NCBI GenBank assembly: GCA_963971165.1 | Contig: OZ020189.1 | Location: forward strand, 121,430,145 to 121,494,144 | Source: Philopedon plagiatum | Lineage: Eukaryota; Arthropoda; Insecta; Coleoptera; Curculionidae | Direction: 5' to 3' | Length of the DNA: 64,000 nt | Part shown: positions 45,197 to 55,100 of the stretch, piece after piece | How positions within the stretch are numbered: position 1 is the first letter of the stretch | How the letters are laid out: every line of letters starts with the position of its first letter | Program-made: the position numbers and the translations under genes | Notes under the pieces: model-generated | What the model saw: the letters and a program-made list of their open reading frames with translations, nothing else | Told to the model about the DNA's origin: nothing | Database searches by the model: none

Positions 45197-47698
45197 ATGG
45201 ACTCAGAGCAAGGATACAGAGGTAGAAAAATTCTGGCTGCAGCTGCCGCTGCTGCTGCTGCTGTTGAAATTGAAAAAGGACAAAAGTCAGACTTTGGGAA
45301 ATTGAAACGTACGAGTCTAGTATCCGAAAAAAACATTGTTTTGAACATCATGGAGTCTAAGGAAAGTGGACAGAGTTGTGATTGGAAAAATGAAGAAAAC
45401 AAGAAACTAGAAAGTTCTGATATGGAAGTCGAAGAAACCTTGATTGGTGAAGTGAAGAATATTGTAGAAAGCGTAAGACTTAACAGAAACCACGACAATA
45501 AAAGTCTGCAAACTGAGACAAACGACGAAAGTCAGATTTTTGAAGAGAATAATATAGAAGAAAGCGAAGGACAAGAAAATGTGCCGGAGCTTTCCAGCGA
45601 AACAGACTCTAGACGCAAGCGTGCTGATGAAGAAAACACAAAACAAGAAAATACAACGCAAGAGACGAAATTGAACAACGACACAGTACCAGAAGATCAA
45701 GGAACACATTCTAGATGGCAGTGTACTGAAAATCCGCGTACAATGCGCTTAAGGTTACGACGGGTTAAATCAAGTGCACAACAAGAAGAATCACCAGATG
45801 AAACCGCGGATGATTCAGACTTAGATCCACATTTTCGTATGCCATCATCTGAAAACGCGTCGGAGTCATCAGAATCTGAAGAGAATAAACATATTACTAA
45901 CGAGATAGAGGGTGCAGAATCAGATAATAGCCAAGAAGATAACAAGAAAAAAGGTAAGAAAAGGAAAGCAAATCCGGTTGAGTGGAAAAAGACTAAAGCA
46001 AAACTTCTCCGAAATCATGGAAACCCTTATACATCATCATCACTTCGCAAAACAGAAATGCGGGCAAGAAAGGTACGCCCAGCCTGTAATGAAAAATGCA
46101 AACTGAAATGTTCAAGCAAAATAGAAGAAAATAAAAGGCTCGAAATATTTGACAAGTACTGGTCACTTGACAGTCTGAAATCCCAGCGAGAATTTATCTG
46201 TAGAAGTATGACCGCCGTTAGACCTCAGTATCAGTACAAAAGAGAAGGAAGTAGGCGCCAATGTAACCATGCATTCCATTTCGTAATCAACGAAGCAAAC
46301 GTACGTGTTTGCAAATTTTTCTTTAAGGCCACGCTGGACATCAATGACCGACCTATTAGGACTGTGATTACCAAATTAAACGAAGGATTTCTTCAAGAAG
46401 ATCTAAGAGGGAAACACGGACACCACTCTAAAGTAGATCCCGCAATAAAAGATGGTGTCGTTGCTCATATTAATACAATTCCAAGAATTGACAGTCATTA
46501 TCTACGCGCCCAGTCTACTCGGGAGTTTATAGAAGGTGGGAAAAGCTTGGCTGATTTACACCGCGACTACAAAAACGAGTGCATTGAAAAAAACGTTCCT
46601 TTTGCAAATCTTACGATGTTTTCCCGAATTTTCAACACCAATTTTAACATTGCTTTTTTTACCCCCAAAAAAGATCAGTGCGACTTATGCAGCTCCTATA
46701 ACAACGCAAGAGAAGAAGAAAAAGGAGCGATACAAGAAAAATATGAGGAACATTTAAAGGAGAAAGTTTTGTCAAGAACAGAGAAAGAAGAGGATAAAAA
46801 GAAAGCAAAAGAAAGCGAAGGCAAAATTATAGTCGCTACTTACGATCTCCAAGCAGTGCTGCCAGCACCAAGAGGGGATACATCTACCTTTTATTATAAA
46901 AGCAAAATCAACAGCTACAACTTAACTATGAATGAACTTCAGTCAGATTACGTCGAGTGCTTTTTTTGGCATGAAGGTCAAGGAAATCGAGGTGCCATAG
47001 AAATCGGCTCTTGCGTTTTGACATACTTGAAAGGAAAAGCTAACACTCAAAACGACGATAATCTTGAAATTGTACTCTACTCTGATAATTGTTGCGGTCA
47101 GCAAAAGAACAAATTCATAATGGGAATGTACCTGTACGCTGTGCAAAAATTTAAAATCAAATCGATCACACATAAATTTCTGATCAGGGGACACACGCAA
47201 AATGAAGGCGACAATGTGCACGCTGTCATAGAGAAGTCAATTAAACGAGCTCTTAAATCGGGTCCCATCTATATTCCCACTGATTACGTCAGATTAATTC
47301 GGTCTGCGAGGAAAACAGGAAATCCGTATAAAGTAACAGAATTGAGTTACGAGGATTTTGTAGACTTGAAAAAACTGTCTCAACAGATAGGATCAAACTA
47401 TAACAAGACATCAAACAACGAACAAATAAAAACAAGCGACATAAAAGTAATTAAGGTGCAGAAAACTGACCCTGGTATTCTTTTTGTGAAAACTACATAC
47501 GAACAAAAAGAATATACGCAGATCAATGTCAATAATACCAGAAGAAGGCAAGAGAGCATCTCTACAATAAAATGCGTTCCGGCATACAAGAAAAAAATGG
47601 ACATTTCTGCTATAAAGAAAGCTCATATTGAATCCCTTATCTCTGCGAAAAGTATTCCCACATTGTATAAGCCCATTTATGATTCTATGTTTATGTAA
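45197..47698 (+). CDS. DUF7869-like protein, probable DDE transposase
   Basis: An 833-residue uninterrupted frame with a true ATG after an acceptor (TTGTAG). The N-terminal third is acidic and low-complexity, with a poly-Ala run near residue 15. A Lys-rich segment and a Cys cluster (NEKCKLKC) follow, then a conserved C-terminal half of the kind known as DUF7869 in many insect proteins. I propose a DDE catalytic set: Asp550 in VATYDLQAVL, Asp630 in LYSDNCCGQQKN and one of the acidic residues 670-679 in RGHTQNEGDNVH. This is inferred from RNase H-fold spacing and not proven. PKKDQCDLC (around residue 495) may bind zinc. A poly(A) signal is at 47752-47757. Confidence 0.8.
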   Translation: MDSEQGYRGRKILAAAAAAAAAVEIEKGQKSDFGKLKRTSLVSEKNIVLNIMESKESGQSCDWKNEENKKLESSDMEVEETLIGEVKNIVESVRLNRNHDNKSLQTETNDESQIFEENNIEESEGQENVPELSSETDSRRKRADEENTKQENTTQETKLNNDTVPEDQGTHSRWQCTENPRTMRLRLRRVKSSAQQEESPDETADDSDLDPHFRMPSSENASESSESEENKHITNEIEGAESDNSQEDNKKKGKKRKANPVEWKKTKAKLLRNHGNPYTSSSLRKTEMRARKVRPACNEKCKLKCSSKIEENKRLEIFDKYWSLDSLKSQREFICRSMTAVRPQYQYKREGSRRQCNHAFHFVINEANVRVCKFFFKATLDINDRPIRTVITKLNEGFLQEDLRGKHGHHSKVDPAIKDGVVAHINTIPRIDSHYLRAQSTREFIEGGKSLADLHRDYKNECIEKNVPFANLTMFSRIFNTNFNIAFFTPKKDQCDLCSSYNNAREEEKGAIQEKYEEHLKEKVLSRTEKEEDKKKAKESEGKIIVATYDLQAVLPAPRGDTSTFYYKSKINSYNLTMNELQSDYVECFFWHEGQGNRGAIEIGSCVLTYLKGKANTQNDDNLEIVLYSDNCCGQQKNKFIMGMYLYAVQKFKIKSITHKFLIRGHTQNEGDNVHAVIEKSIKRALKSGPIYIPTDYVRLIRSARKTGNPYKVTELSYEDFVDLKKLSQQIGSNYNKTSNNEQIKTSDIKVIKVQKTDPGILFVKTTYEQKEYTQINVNNTRRRQESISTIKCVPAYKKKMDISAIKKAHIESLISAKSIPTLYKPIYDSMFM

Positions 47699-47859
47699 AT
47701 GATTTACTAATTACTTCATTTTCATTTATTATTTTGTATTTTAAATAAGCTAATAAAACAGTTAACTCAAACTTAACTTTTTTCATTTTTTATTCTTATT
47801 AAGTAGTGACCTAAACTGAGGTTGAAAGTCATAAGTAAAAAAAATTATCATAATTTGGG

Positions 47860-48160
47860 CTTGAAAAGTGACATAAGTATTACTTGAGGGGTCACAACAA
47901 AAAAAACTAATTTTACAGAAGCAAGAAAAGTGACATAACTCAGAGACCTTACACGTTTTGACCTGTTAATACCACATAATGAACAAGGGCTGATTTACAG
48001 ATCCATAAAATTATTCTATAGAACAATAATATAATTTACTGCAAAAATATTTAACTGAAATTTAAAAGAAGCTATACTATTTCAATATAAGTTTTATAGT
48101 TTTCTTGTATCTGTTATTTCTGAAATACTGCATTTTTGAGTAATGTCACTGTTCTTGCCG
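47860..48160. promoter_or_regulatory. Right subterminal repeats
   Basis: CTTGAAAAGTGACATAA (47860) and AGAAAAGTGACATAA (47923) are the inverted counterparts of the left-end motifs. The TIR copy TGTCACTGTTCTTGC is at 48144. Confidence 0.7.
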
Positions 48161-48329
48161 GGGTGCGATATTCTGGTGACACTATTGAAATCTACAACCT
48201 TGATGACAGAAATCTAATAGATATCTATTTGTAAAATAGGCGGCAACATTGCATACCTTTAGGAATTTTGGGGAATTTGTTCATTTTTCGTTATCATACG
48301 TCAAAAGATTTGGACATAACTTTTAAATT

Positions 48330-48960
48330 ATTGGTTGTTTTTCGTATGTTGCAAAGTACACGGAATGTGTGTAATTTGTGTTGGTTTGTAAAAAAAGGAA
48401 CATGAATTCAGTTCTAAAATCTGAAAAAAAAGAACAACCCGAAAACAATTTGATGTATACCTCGCATTTCTGGAAAAATATCCAGTTTTACTAACGGGAC
48501 AGTTACCCCCTTCGGAAACACTAAAAAATTTACAATGTCTTTGGGAGGGTCTTGAGTACTTAGTTGGGAAACCTATTTTATGATTAAAATTTTCTATTAA
48601 AATATTGGTTACTACTTCTATGCAGCGGCTAACAGAAGTCTGACTCATTGGGCAGTTTGTGTCCATACCTACTCCCTTTTGATATCACCCTTGAGCATAA
48701 AAATGCAAAGCGCACAGTACTACCAGGGGCTTTGGAATAGCTATAGATTCCCTTTCTGCGTCTGGCAGAAAATTGCTTATTTCTGCGATTAGATGCCTTG
48801 CTGTAACTTTATTACAGCGATACATTTTCTTAAAGAAGCCATCTGGGAGGTCGAAGGGATCTGAGCTTTCCCTCAGATTTTTTCGTAAACGGTTATATTC
48901 AATGCTGCAAAGGTTAAATCTAAAAATTTACTTGGACATATGAAACATAACTTATTTACC
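48330..48960 (-). pseudogene. HARBI1 N-terminal fragments
   Basis: The minus strand reads YNRLRKNLRESSDPFDLPDG and AIPKPLVVLCALHFYAQG (about 48900-48690), a stop, then YQKGVGMDT and MSQTSVSRCIEVVTN (to about 48600). The motif order matches the HARBI1 N-terminal half. The DDE domain is not present. One stop and a frame slip make it a relic. Confidence 0.65.
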
Positions 48961-49266
48961 TTTGAATTTCATTATTTAACGCTTGAATCAGTAATGGGAA
49001 GTGGAAGACGTCGGCTATGATTAATTAAATAACCAATATCTAATCTCAAAAAAGTGATGTCCGCAACTTTTTTAAATTATCAATGTCTAATCCACTTTAT
49101 TGAAAAATGTATTCTCTCGCGAATTGCAAATATTGGAAATTTTTACCTTGGTTGTTGTTCAATATTGAATCGATAACCAATAATTTTGACAAACGCCAGA
49201 ATAGCAATCCACCATATCTCTTGGTTTTTGGTATCTAATCAATTTCCAATGTGCACCAGAATAAAG

Positions 49267-49600
49267 CCTTATTCTGGTGCATGAGTATAAGGTTTTTAAG
49301 GTTCAAGGGGATTTTAAAAATCGATGTTATATCAGAAGTTAAAATAGATTATATATAATATAATACTATATTCTATAAAAGTGAGGCGAAATTTCTTTTA
49401 AATAACACTTTCAAAAATGAAGTAGGTATGTGATAAAGAAATTATTTCAACTAAAACAAAAAGGAAAATTAATTTACATTAATTTACAGCCGAATTAGAG
49501 CGGCTATAGAAAGCCAGGTAATGGCTAATGGAAAAAAAAGTTATGTTGTATTTTTCTTAGCCCAGCTGTTTTTAAATTAACCGCATATTATTCTTTGTAG
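49267..49600. other. Intron of the MULE-type gene
   Basis: AT-rich and non-coding, beginning with a directly repeated Harbinger terminus (49267) and ending with TTCTTTGTAG, the acceptor of exon E. Confidence 0.5.
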
Positions 49601-49660
49601 GCTATTTTTCGTAAGCCTAAGACGTCGGGAGTAGTGCGCCAAATCGAAGGAATCTGTTAA

Positions 49661-52040
49661 CAGGTTGACTGCCATGAGTACCACTTCAGGTACTCGTTAC
49701 GTTGTTTGAAAGAGCCATTGCACATATCCCCATGCTGATCGATCTGGCCGACTCATTTTTTATTAATAAGTCCCAACTTTATGCATATGTTCTACTAATC
49801 GGCAACCATACATGCCTTTTTGTTAAAGTGTTGCCTAAATTTGCTTGAGTACCTTTTGTGGTACACGTGGCCCCGAAGGCAAATTTGTGATCAGCTGCTG
49901 ATCGTTTGGTTGTCATTTTGTCTGTTTATTGTTCTCAGAATGTGGTTTTGTGATTAGTTTGTGTTGGATTGTTAACATTTGAGGTAGGAAACTAATATTT
50001 TTATTTTATTACGGTAGTAATTCGTAAATATTTTAGGAAAAAATACTTACCTACCTACCTTTCCGATGGATCCCAAAGAGGAAGACTATCTAAAAAAATT
50101 ATATGACGAGGTTGATACTCCATCAAGTGGTCCCGAATTCGATGATAGTGATGCCGACCCGACATTTATCAACGAGTCCGATACCGAGTCACTTTCTAGT
50201 ACTTCCAGAATATCGACGATTGAGGAACCAACTGTAGTAAATGTGCCGGCAGCTCCGGTTCATAATTGGAATATTCCTAATATTGGATCAATTCAAAACA
50301 TTTCATACAACCCAAACCAGGAGGAAGTTGGTGTTAATCCGGACATTCTCGAAACTATGATTGATGCTACACCCTACGATTTTTTTTCGCTGTTTGTAGA
50401 TAATGAAATCATAAACCTCATTGTCACAGAAACGAATCGGTACGCTGAGCAACAGCTGCAAAAAACAAACGTAAGACAAAAATCAAGGATAAAAAATTGG
50501 ACTCCAACTGATGCACATGAAATTCAAAACTTCTTGGGTATTATGCTTTGGATGGGTTTAGTACAAATGCCTACACTTCCAAGTTACTGGAAGAAAGAAG
50601 GGATATTTCAATGTAATATCCCGAAGTATATGGCTAGAAATTGATTCGAGGTATTATTAGCAACATTCCATTTGTCCAATAATTTAACAGCACCTCAGGG
50701 AGATAGGCTTTACAAAGTTCAACCACTGATTGACATGTTAGTCTCGAAGTTCAATAATGTCGTCATTCCTGAAGAGTTTTTATGCATAGATGAGTCAATG
50801 ATTCCTTTTATGGGGAGGCTGTCATTTAGACAGTACATTCAAAATAAACGACATCGATACGGTATAAAAGTATTCAAACTGTGCACCAAAGGTTTTTATA
50901 CACTTCAATTCAAAGTTTATGCTGGTAAAGAAGCAGTTCAGGGTGCGGCAGTCTCAACTAAAGTAGTTACGGAGTTGATGGAGCCATATATACATTTTGG
51001 ACGCACCTTGTACACAGACAACTGGTATACTAGCATACCACTTGCCGTTATACTCTTGGAAAATGAGACTCACCTTGTAGGTACTATTCGTCAAAACAGA
51101 AAAGGAATTCCGGCCGAAGTTGCCAAAAAACAATTAAAACGGGGCGAAAAAATTGCGAAGCAAAATGACCAAGGGATAATGATACTAAAATGGAAAGACC
51201 GAAGGGATGTACTTATGTTGAGTACTAAAAATTTAGATTCAATGACGGCCGTACAAACACGAAGCGGGGAAAAGTTTAAACCAGATGTAGTTGAAGAATA
51301 TAACACTGGTAAATCGTTTATTGATATTTCTGACCAGTTAAGTTCATATCATTCAATTCATCGCAGATCTCTCAAGTAGTACCGTAAAATAGCATTTGAT
51401 ATTTTACTGAATACTGCTGTAGTAAATGCGCTTTCTGTTTATTCTACCACAACTGGAAGCAGAATGTCGATAACCGATTTTAGGGAAAGCATTATAAATT
51501 CAATGTTGACAAAGAAAAACGCGATAACAATTTCCCCAGTCACAGTTTAAAAAAAAATTCAAAAAGAGGAAGATGTTATTACTGTTATCGTCAGATAGTG
51601 AGAAAAGAAGGAAGAAATGTGGCACAGAAAAAAACACCTAGAGTTTGGACCAAATGTGAATCATGCGAGAAGTTTTTATGTAATGGTTGTTTTTTCTCCA
51701 AACATGCATCAAGATTACCTTAATTCTAACACATAATGTCTATCTACAGTTATGTTGTAGCTTTATAAGTATTTCATTATAATTATTATTTTTTAATAAA
51801 CGGGCTTTTCAAGCCGAAAACCAAAGATACCCGGCTGGTCTCTGAGGCCACTGGTATTTATTCTTCGTTTAAAAGTAAAGAAATGAGCACCTATCGTGGC
51901 ACACAGTGACTTTCAATTTGTAGTTTCGCGTGTGCCACTGTAGGTACTCATGCCCTGAATATGCATTCTACATGAGTACCTACAATGGTACACGAGGCTT
52001 GATGACAAATTTACGTAAATGACACTTGGCAGTCAACCTG
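49661..52040 (+). mobile_element. piggyBac transposon, TTAA-flanked
   Basis: The left end CAGGTTGACTGCCA (49661) and right end TGGCAGTCAACCTG (ending 52040) are perfect 14-bp inverted repeats. TTAA flanks both (49657-49660 and 52041-52044). TGAGTACC-type motifs recur inside both ends. The 2.38 kb element carries a single piggyBac transposase gene on the plus strand. Confidence 0.92.
50066..51725 (+). pseudogene. piggyBac transposase, two stops and a frameshift
   Basis: It starts at ATG 50066 (MDPKEEDYLKKLYDEV). The acidic N-terminus is followed by DDE_Tnp_1_7 features: EIQNFLGIMLWMGLVQMP, FLCIDESMIPFMGR (catalytic Asp), TLYTDNWYTSIPLA (second Asp) and DISDQLSSYHS (probable third Asp). A TGA (50642-50644) follows KYMARN, a TAG (51377-51379) replaces Trp in SLK-YRK, and a slip near 51545 leads to the C-terminal Cys-rich finger (CYYCYRQI, CESCEKFLCNGCFF). 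Such transposases act at TTAA without leaving a footprint. This copy is inactive. Confidence 0.88.
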
Positions 52041-52166
52041 TTAAGGAAGTTTTATGCATTGGCTCTCTTACCAGAGGAACAGATTGTACCAGCATTCGAA
52101 TCTTTACAGGTTATTTTGTAATGTTGTTTTTCTGAAGAAATTATGAATTTTTTATATTTTACCTAG

Positions 52167-52356
52167 GATAATATGAAAGATGGCGCAATATTCAGACGAC
52201 TGCATGATTATCTTAGGAGGCAATGGATCGACAGTGTCACCCCCCAACATTTTAGTGTTTTTAAGCAGAGACATCGGACCAATAATGTCATGGAGTCTTA
52301 CCACAGGAGGTTAAACAGCAAGTTGGTTAGACATCCTGGTGTATGGGATCTAATGG
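52167..52356 (+). pseudogene. MULE-type gene, exon F
   Basis: After TTTACCTAG the exon reads DNMKDGAIFRRLHDYLRRQW, VTPQHFSVFKQRHRTNNVME and SYHRRLNSKLVRHPGVWDLM, ending at a GTATTC donor. The RTNNxxES(Y/F)HxxLN stretch is typical of the part just after the MULE core and carries the likely catalytic Glu. There is no lesion. Confidence 0.8.
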
Positions 52357-52641
52357 GTATTCTATTATTTTATTAAACATTGTAAAATATTTTTAGTTTA
52401 ATGTATTTGTTTAACTGTACATATTAAATATATTTTACACTCGGTAACTAACTAAGTGGAAAAACGAATTTTGTGCATATCTTAAATGTGTGGGTACAAA
52501 CTTATTCGCATTGGCATTTTTCATTGTGATGAATTTTGTTATCCAAATGATGTTATAATATTTCTTATATATCGAGCTTATTAAAATTGAGACAATTATC
52601 AGCATTGCTCGTTTTTATCATTTTTTTTGTGGTCCTAAGTA

Positions 52642-54474
52642 CCGGGTGATCTATTATATTTTGCACCCCCCCCCCCCCTTATCTCGGTTATTTAAAGAGA
52701 TATCAAAAAACTTTAAATATATAAGTTTTAGGGTTTTTTCTGAACTTTCAGAGTAAGATAAAAAAAAAATTTTACCAAAAAAGTTGAGTTATATTTACAA
52801 AACCTATGTTTTTTGTAATGGAACACCCTGTATATTATTTTTTGTTTCGAAAGAAAATTTTACGCTGATTTCAAATATATATAGTTTATAAAGTTTATTT
52901 TCAAGAATAAGGTTAATAATTACAATTTTTAAAAATACCTAAGTAGGCTTTGGAAGACAAAAACTGTAGATGTTTGTTATTGACAAGTAGTGCAATTAGC
53001 AAGATTAGCTGCTAAATTCTAAAGTAAAATGGTGTTCTCAGAGGCAGAAAAGTTGGAAATCGTTGAAATATATGTGAAAAATAACAAAAGCAGATACCGG
53101 GCGCGCCAAGAATATATAAACATATACGGAAATAATGGAAATCGGAGAATTCCAAGTCTGAATACATTCAAAAACGTATATAATTTGTTTCGTTCTACGA
53201 AAACATTAAAGAGAAGAAAAAGAACAGGGATAGTGAATGAAGAAGCCGAATTGGAAATACTCTTATATTTTATAGGTAAGTTTTATAAAGTGGTCATTAA
53301 GTAGCTAATTAGTCACACTGGTATAATACTTTTAGAGAATCCATGTAATTCAATAAGAGATGCTGTTCACGACTTAAACAAATCCTACTGCAAAATACAG
53401 AGAACATTAAAGAAACATAAAATGTATCCATTTAAATACCACAGGCATCAATGCCTAAATGAAAATGATAAAGCAAGGAGACTAATTTTTTGTAGAGAAA
53501 TGTTGGCGAGGCTGGATGAAGACCCATATTTATTTTCCAAAATTTTATGGACCGATGAGTCCACATTTTGCACATCAGGGTCACCTAATCGGAAAAACTT
53601 ACATTTTTGGGCCGATGAGAACCTGCATAAAATCCTGGAAAATAAAAGATCTGGAAGGCGCTCGTTATCTGTTTGGTGCGGCATTCTAAGGGAGAAGGTT
53701 ATTGGTCCTTTTTTTTCCAGAACGCTCTTACAGGCGCATCTTATTTAGAACTTTTACAGCAAATCGAGAACCATTTGGATGCGGTGTTGCCATTGAACGA
53801 GGCAAACCTAATAATTTGGCAACAAGATGGTGCACCCCCGCACAATGTTGCGGGGGTAACAGAATATCTGAACAGAAATTATCCACTTTGGATTGGTAGA
53901 AATGGACCCATATTATGGCCACCTAATAGCCCGGATCTGACGCCCTTGGATACCTTCCTTTGGGGAACATTGAAAAACAAAATATATTTTAAACGCAGTG
54001 GAAATATTAACGAAATACACGAACGGATAACCTACGAAATAAATAATATTAATAATGAAAATCCAGCATGGATTATTAAAGCCCTTGATAAACTAAAAAT
54101 AGGGTATCAAAAATGTATAGAGGCTAATGGAGGTCATTACGAACTCTAATCTTGCTGATTGCTGTAGTTGTCAATAACAAACATCATTCTTAAAAATTGT
54201 AATTATTAACCTTATTCTTGAAAATAAACTTTATAAACTATATATATTTGAAATCAGTGTAAAATTTTCTTTCGAAACAAAAAATAATATACAGGGTGTT
54301 CCATTACAAAAAACATAGGTTTTGTAAATATAACTCAACTTTTTTGGTAAAATTTTTTTTTTATCTTACTCTGAAAGTTCAGAAAAAACCCTAAAACTTA
54401 TATATTTAAAGTTTTTTGATATCTCTTTAAATAACCGAGATAAGGGGGGGTGCAAAATATAATAGATCACCCGG
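52642..54474 (+). mobile_element. Mariner-like DD40D element with long terminal inverted repeats
   Basis: TA (52640-52641 and 54475-54476) flanks the element. The arms run inward for about 300 bp each, starting CCGGGTGATCTATTATAT, with high identity; they differ mainly in C/G-run length (13 versus 7). Each arm also contains an outward-matching terminus GGAACACCCTG followed by TA (52820-52832) or its inverse (54290-54302). The transposase lies between. Confidence 0.85.
53029..54149 (+). pseudogene. Mariner-like transposase (DD40D) with one intron and one frameshift
   Basis: ATG 53029 opens a helix-turn-helix region (FSEAEKLEIVEIYVKNN, IPSLNTFKNVYNLF). A 60-bp intron 53276-53335 (GTAAGT...TTTTAG) joins in phase to ENPCNSIRDAVHDL. 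The DDE domain shows ILWTDESTFCT, SVWCGI, WQQDGAPPHN and WPPNSPDLTPLDTFLWG, with 40 residues between the second and third Asp. A one-base loss in a T-run near 53710 shifts the frame between GPFF and NALTGASYL. The C-terminus is intact to 54149. Nearly intact, so recently active or mobilised in trans. Confidence 0.85.
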
Positions 54475-54794
54475 TACGTTCATATATTTTAGGAGGCGGT
54501 TTCCTATGACATTCTAAGAAAATATAAACCTATGTTCGCAACTGCTCCAATTTTAAGATACAGGGTGTTACAATTAAAATAAAAGATTAACACCCACTAT
54601 CTTAAAATTGAAGGATTTGCAGAACTCATTTTCTTAGAAAGTCCTAGAGAACCGTCCCCTAAAATATTTGAACATACCTGAGGACCACCCTGTATATTAT
54701 GGTGTTGCAAAATGACAATATTTTAACAATGTTTTAGGTAACTAGAGCTGATCTTCAGTAGTGTTTAAAAATACATAGGCTATTCTATTTTTAG

Positions 54795-55100
54795 ATACGC
54801 TTATAGATATTCAAAATACTGCTTCTATTGAGTTAGGACAGCTGGAACACCAGGGAAGAGTCTTTAGGATAGCAAGGAAGAATGTCGTCTTTAATAACCA
54901 CCTGAATGAAGCATGGGATAAATTAGCAGATGGTCGTTTTAATGTTGGTGACTTTCTTAGGCAAGCTATCAATTTTGTAGAGGGCTTAGATGAGCAAAAT
55001 TGGAATGAAGACATTCCAAATATTGAAGACCCTGAACTACCTTTAATGCCACTCATTCAAAAAAAATCCTCCTTCATTAGAGCCAGTTGCTCTTGACCTG
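54795..55100 (+). pseudogene. MULE-type gene, exon G (C-terminal helical part)
   Basis: After TTTTTAG the exon reads DTLIDIQNTASIELGQLEHQ, GRVFRIARKNVVFNNHLNEA, WDKLADGRFNVGDFLRQ and EGLDEQNWNEDIPNIEDPE. It resembles the helical tail that follows the MULE domain in insect proteins. An A-run near 55060 then shifts the frame into a proline-rich stretch. Confidence 0.6.

Larger units (their letters stand above)
44552..48167 (+). mobile_element. TIR transposon encoding a DUF7869-like protein (Sola-like?)
   Basis: The ends are inverted repeats of 24 bp (44552-44575 and 48144-48167), beginning CGCACCCCGGC, with a single mismatch. ATAT flanks both sides (44548-44551 and 48168-48171), so the target duplication is 4 bp unless ATAT belongs to the TIR. 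The ends carry repeated TGTCACTTTTCTTG-type motifs. It holds one long gene, 45197-47698, preceded by a likely 5' UTR intron (44820-45189). Removing it restores the Harbinger sequence across the site. A 4-bp TSD is reported for the Sola superfamily; the assignment is tentative. Confidence 0.88.
44461..49266 (-). mobile_element. Harbinger remnant with TIRs, hosting another transposon
   Basis: The left end CCTTATTCTGGTGCACATTG (44461) and the inverted right end ending about 49266 share TTATTCTGGTGCACATTGG. Inside, HARBI1-like fragments are found on the minus strand near the right end. The rest is the 3.6 kb insertion 44552-48167. Directly right of the right end another CCTTATTCTGGTGCA begins (49267), in direct orientation, so the border is complex and the 3-bp TSD could not be fixed. 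Confidence 0.65.
49601..52109 (+). pseudogene. MULE-type gene, exon E, split by piggyBac
   Basis: The left part (49601-49660) reads AIFRKPKTSGVVRQIEG. The right part (52041-52109) reads LRKFYALALLPEEQIVPAFE then SLQ and a donor. The piggyBac element lies exactly between, at TTAA. The two parts need a one-base shift to join in frame. This corresponds to the helical stretch after the MULE core. Confidence 0.65.
52629..54695. mobile_element. MITE with ~95-bp arms, split by a mariner-like element
   Basis: The left tip GTGGTCCTAAGTA (52629-52641) continues at 54477 with CGTTCATATATTTTAGG. Together these match, inverted, the right arm AAAATATTTGAACATACCTG then AGGACCACCC (about 54660-54695). The middle 52642-54474 is the mariner-like element, inserted at a TA in the left arm. 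Without it the MITE is about 220 bp, ending CAGGGTGG-style next to TA. Confidence 0.65.

Noticed and set aside
45240..45266. Poly-Ala/GCT run as a separate microsatellite of interest
   Set aside because: It is part of the low-complexity N-terminus of the 833-aa ORF; no other significance seen.
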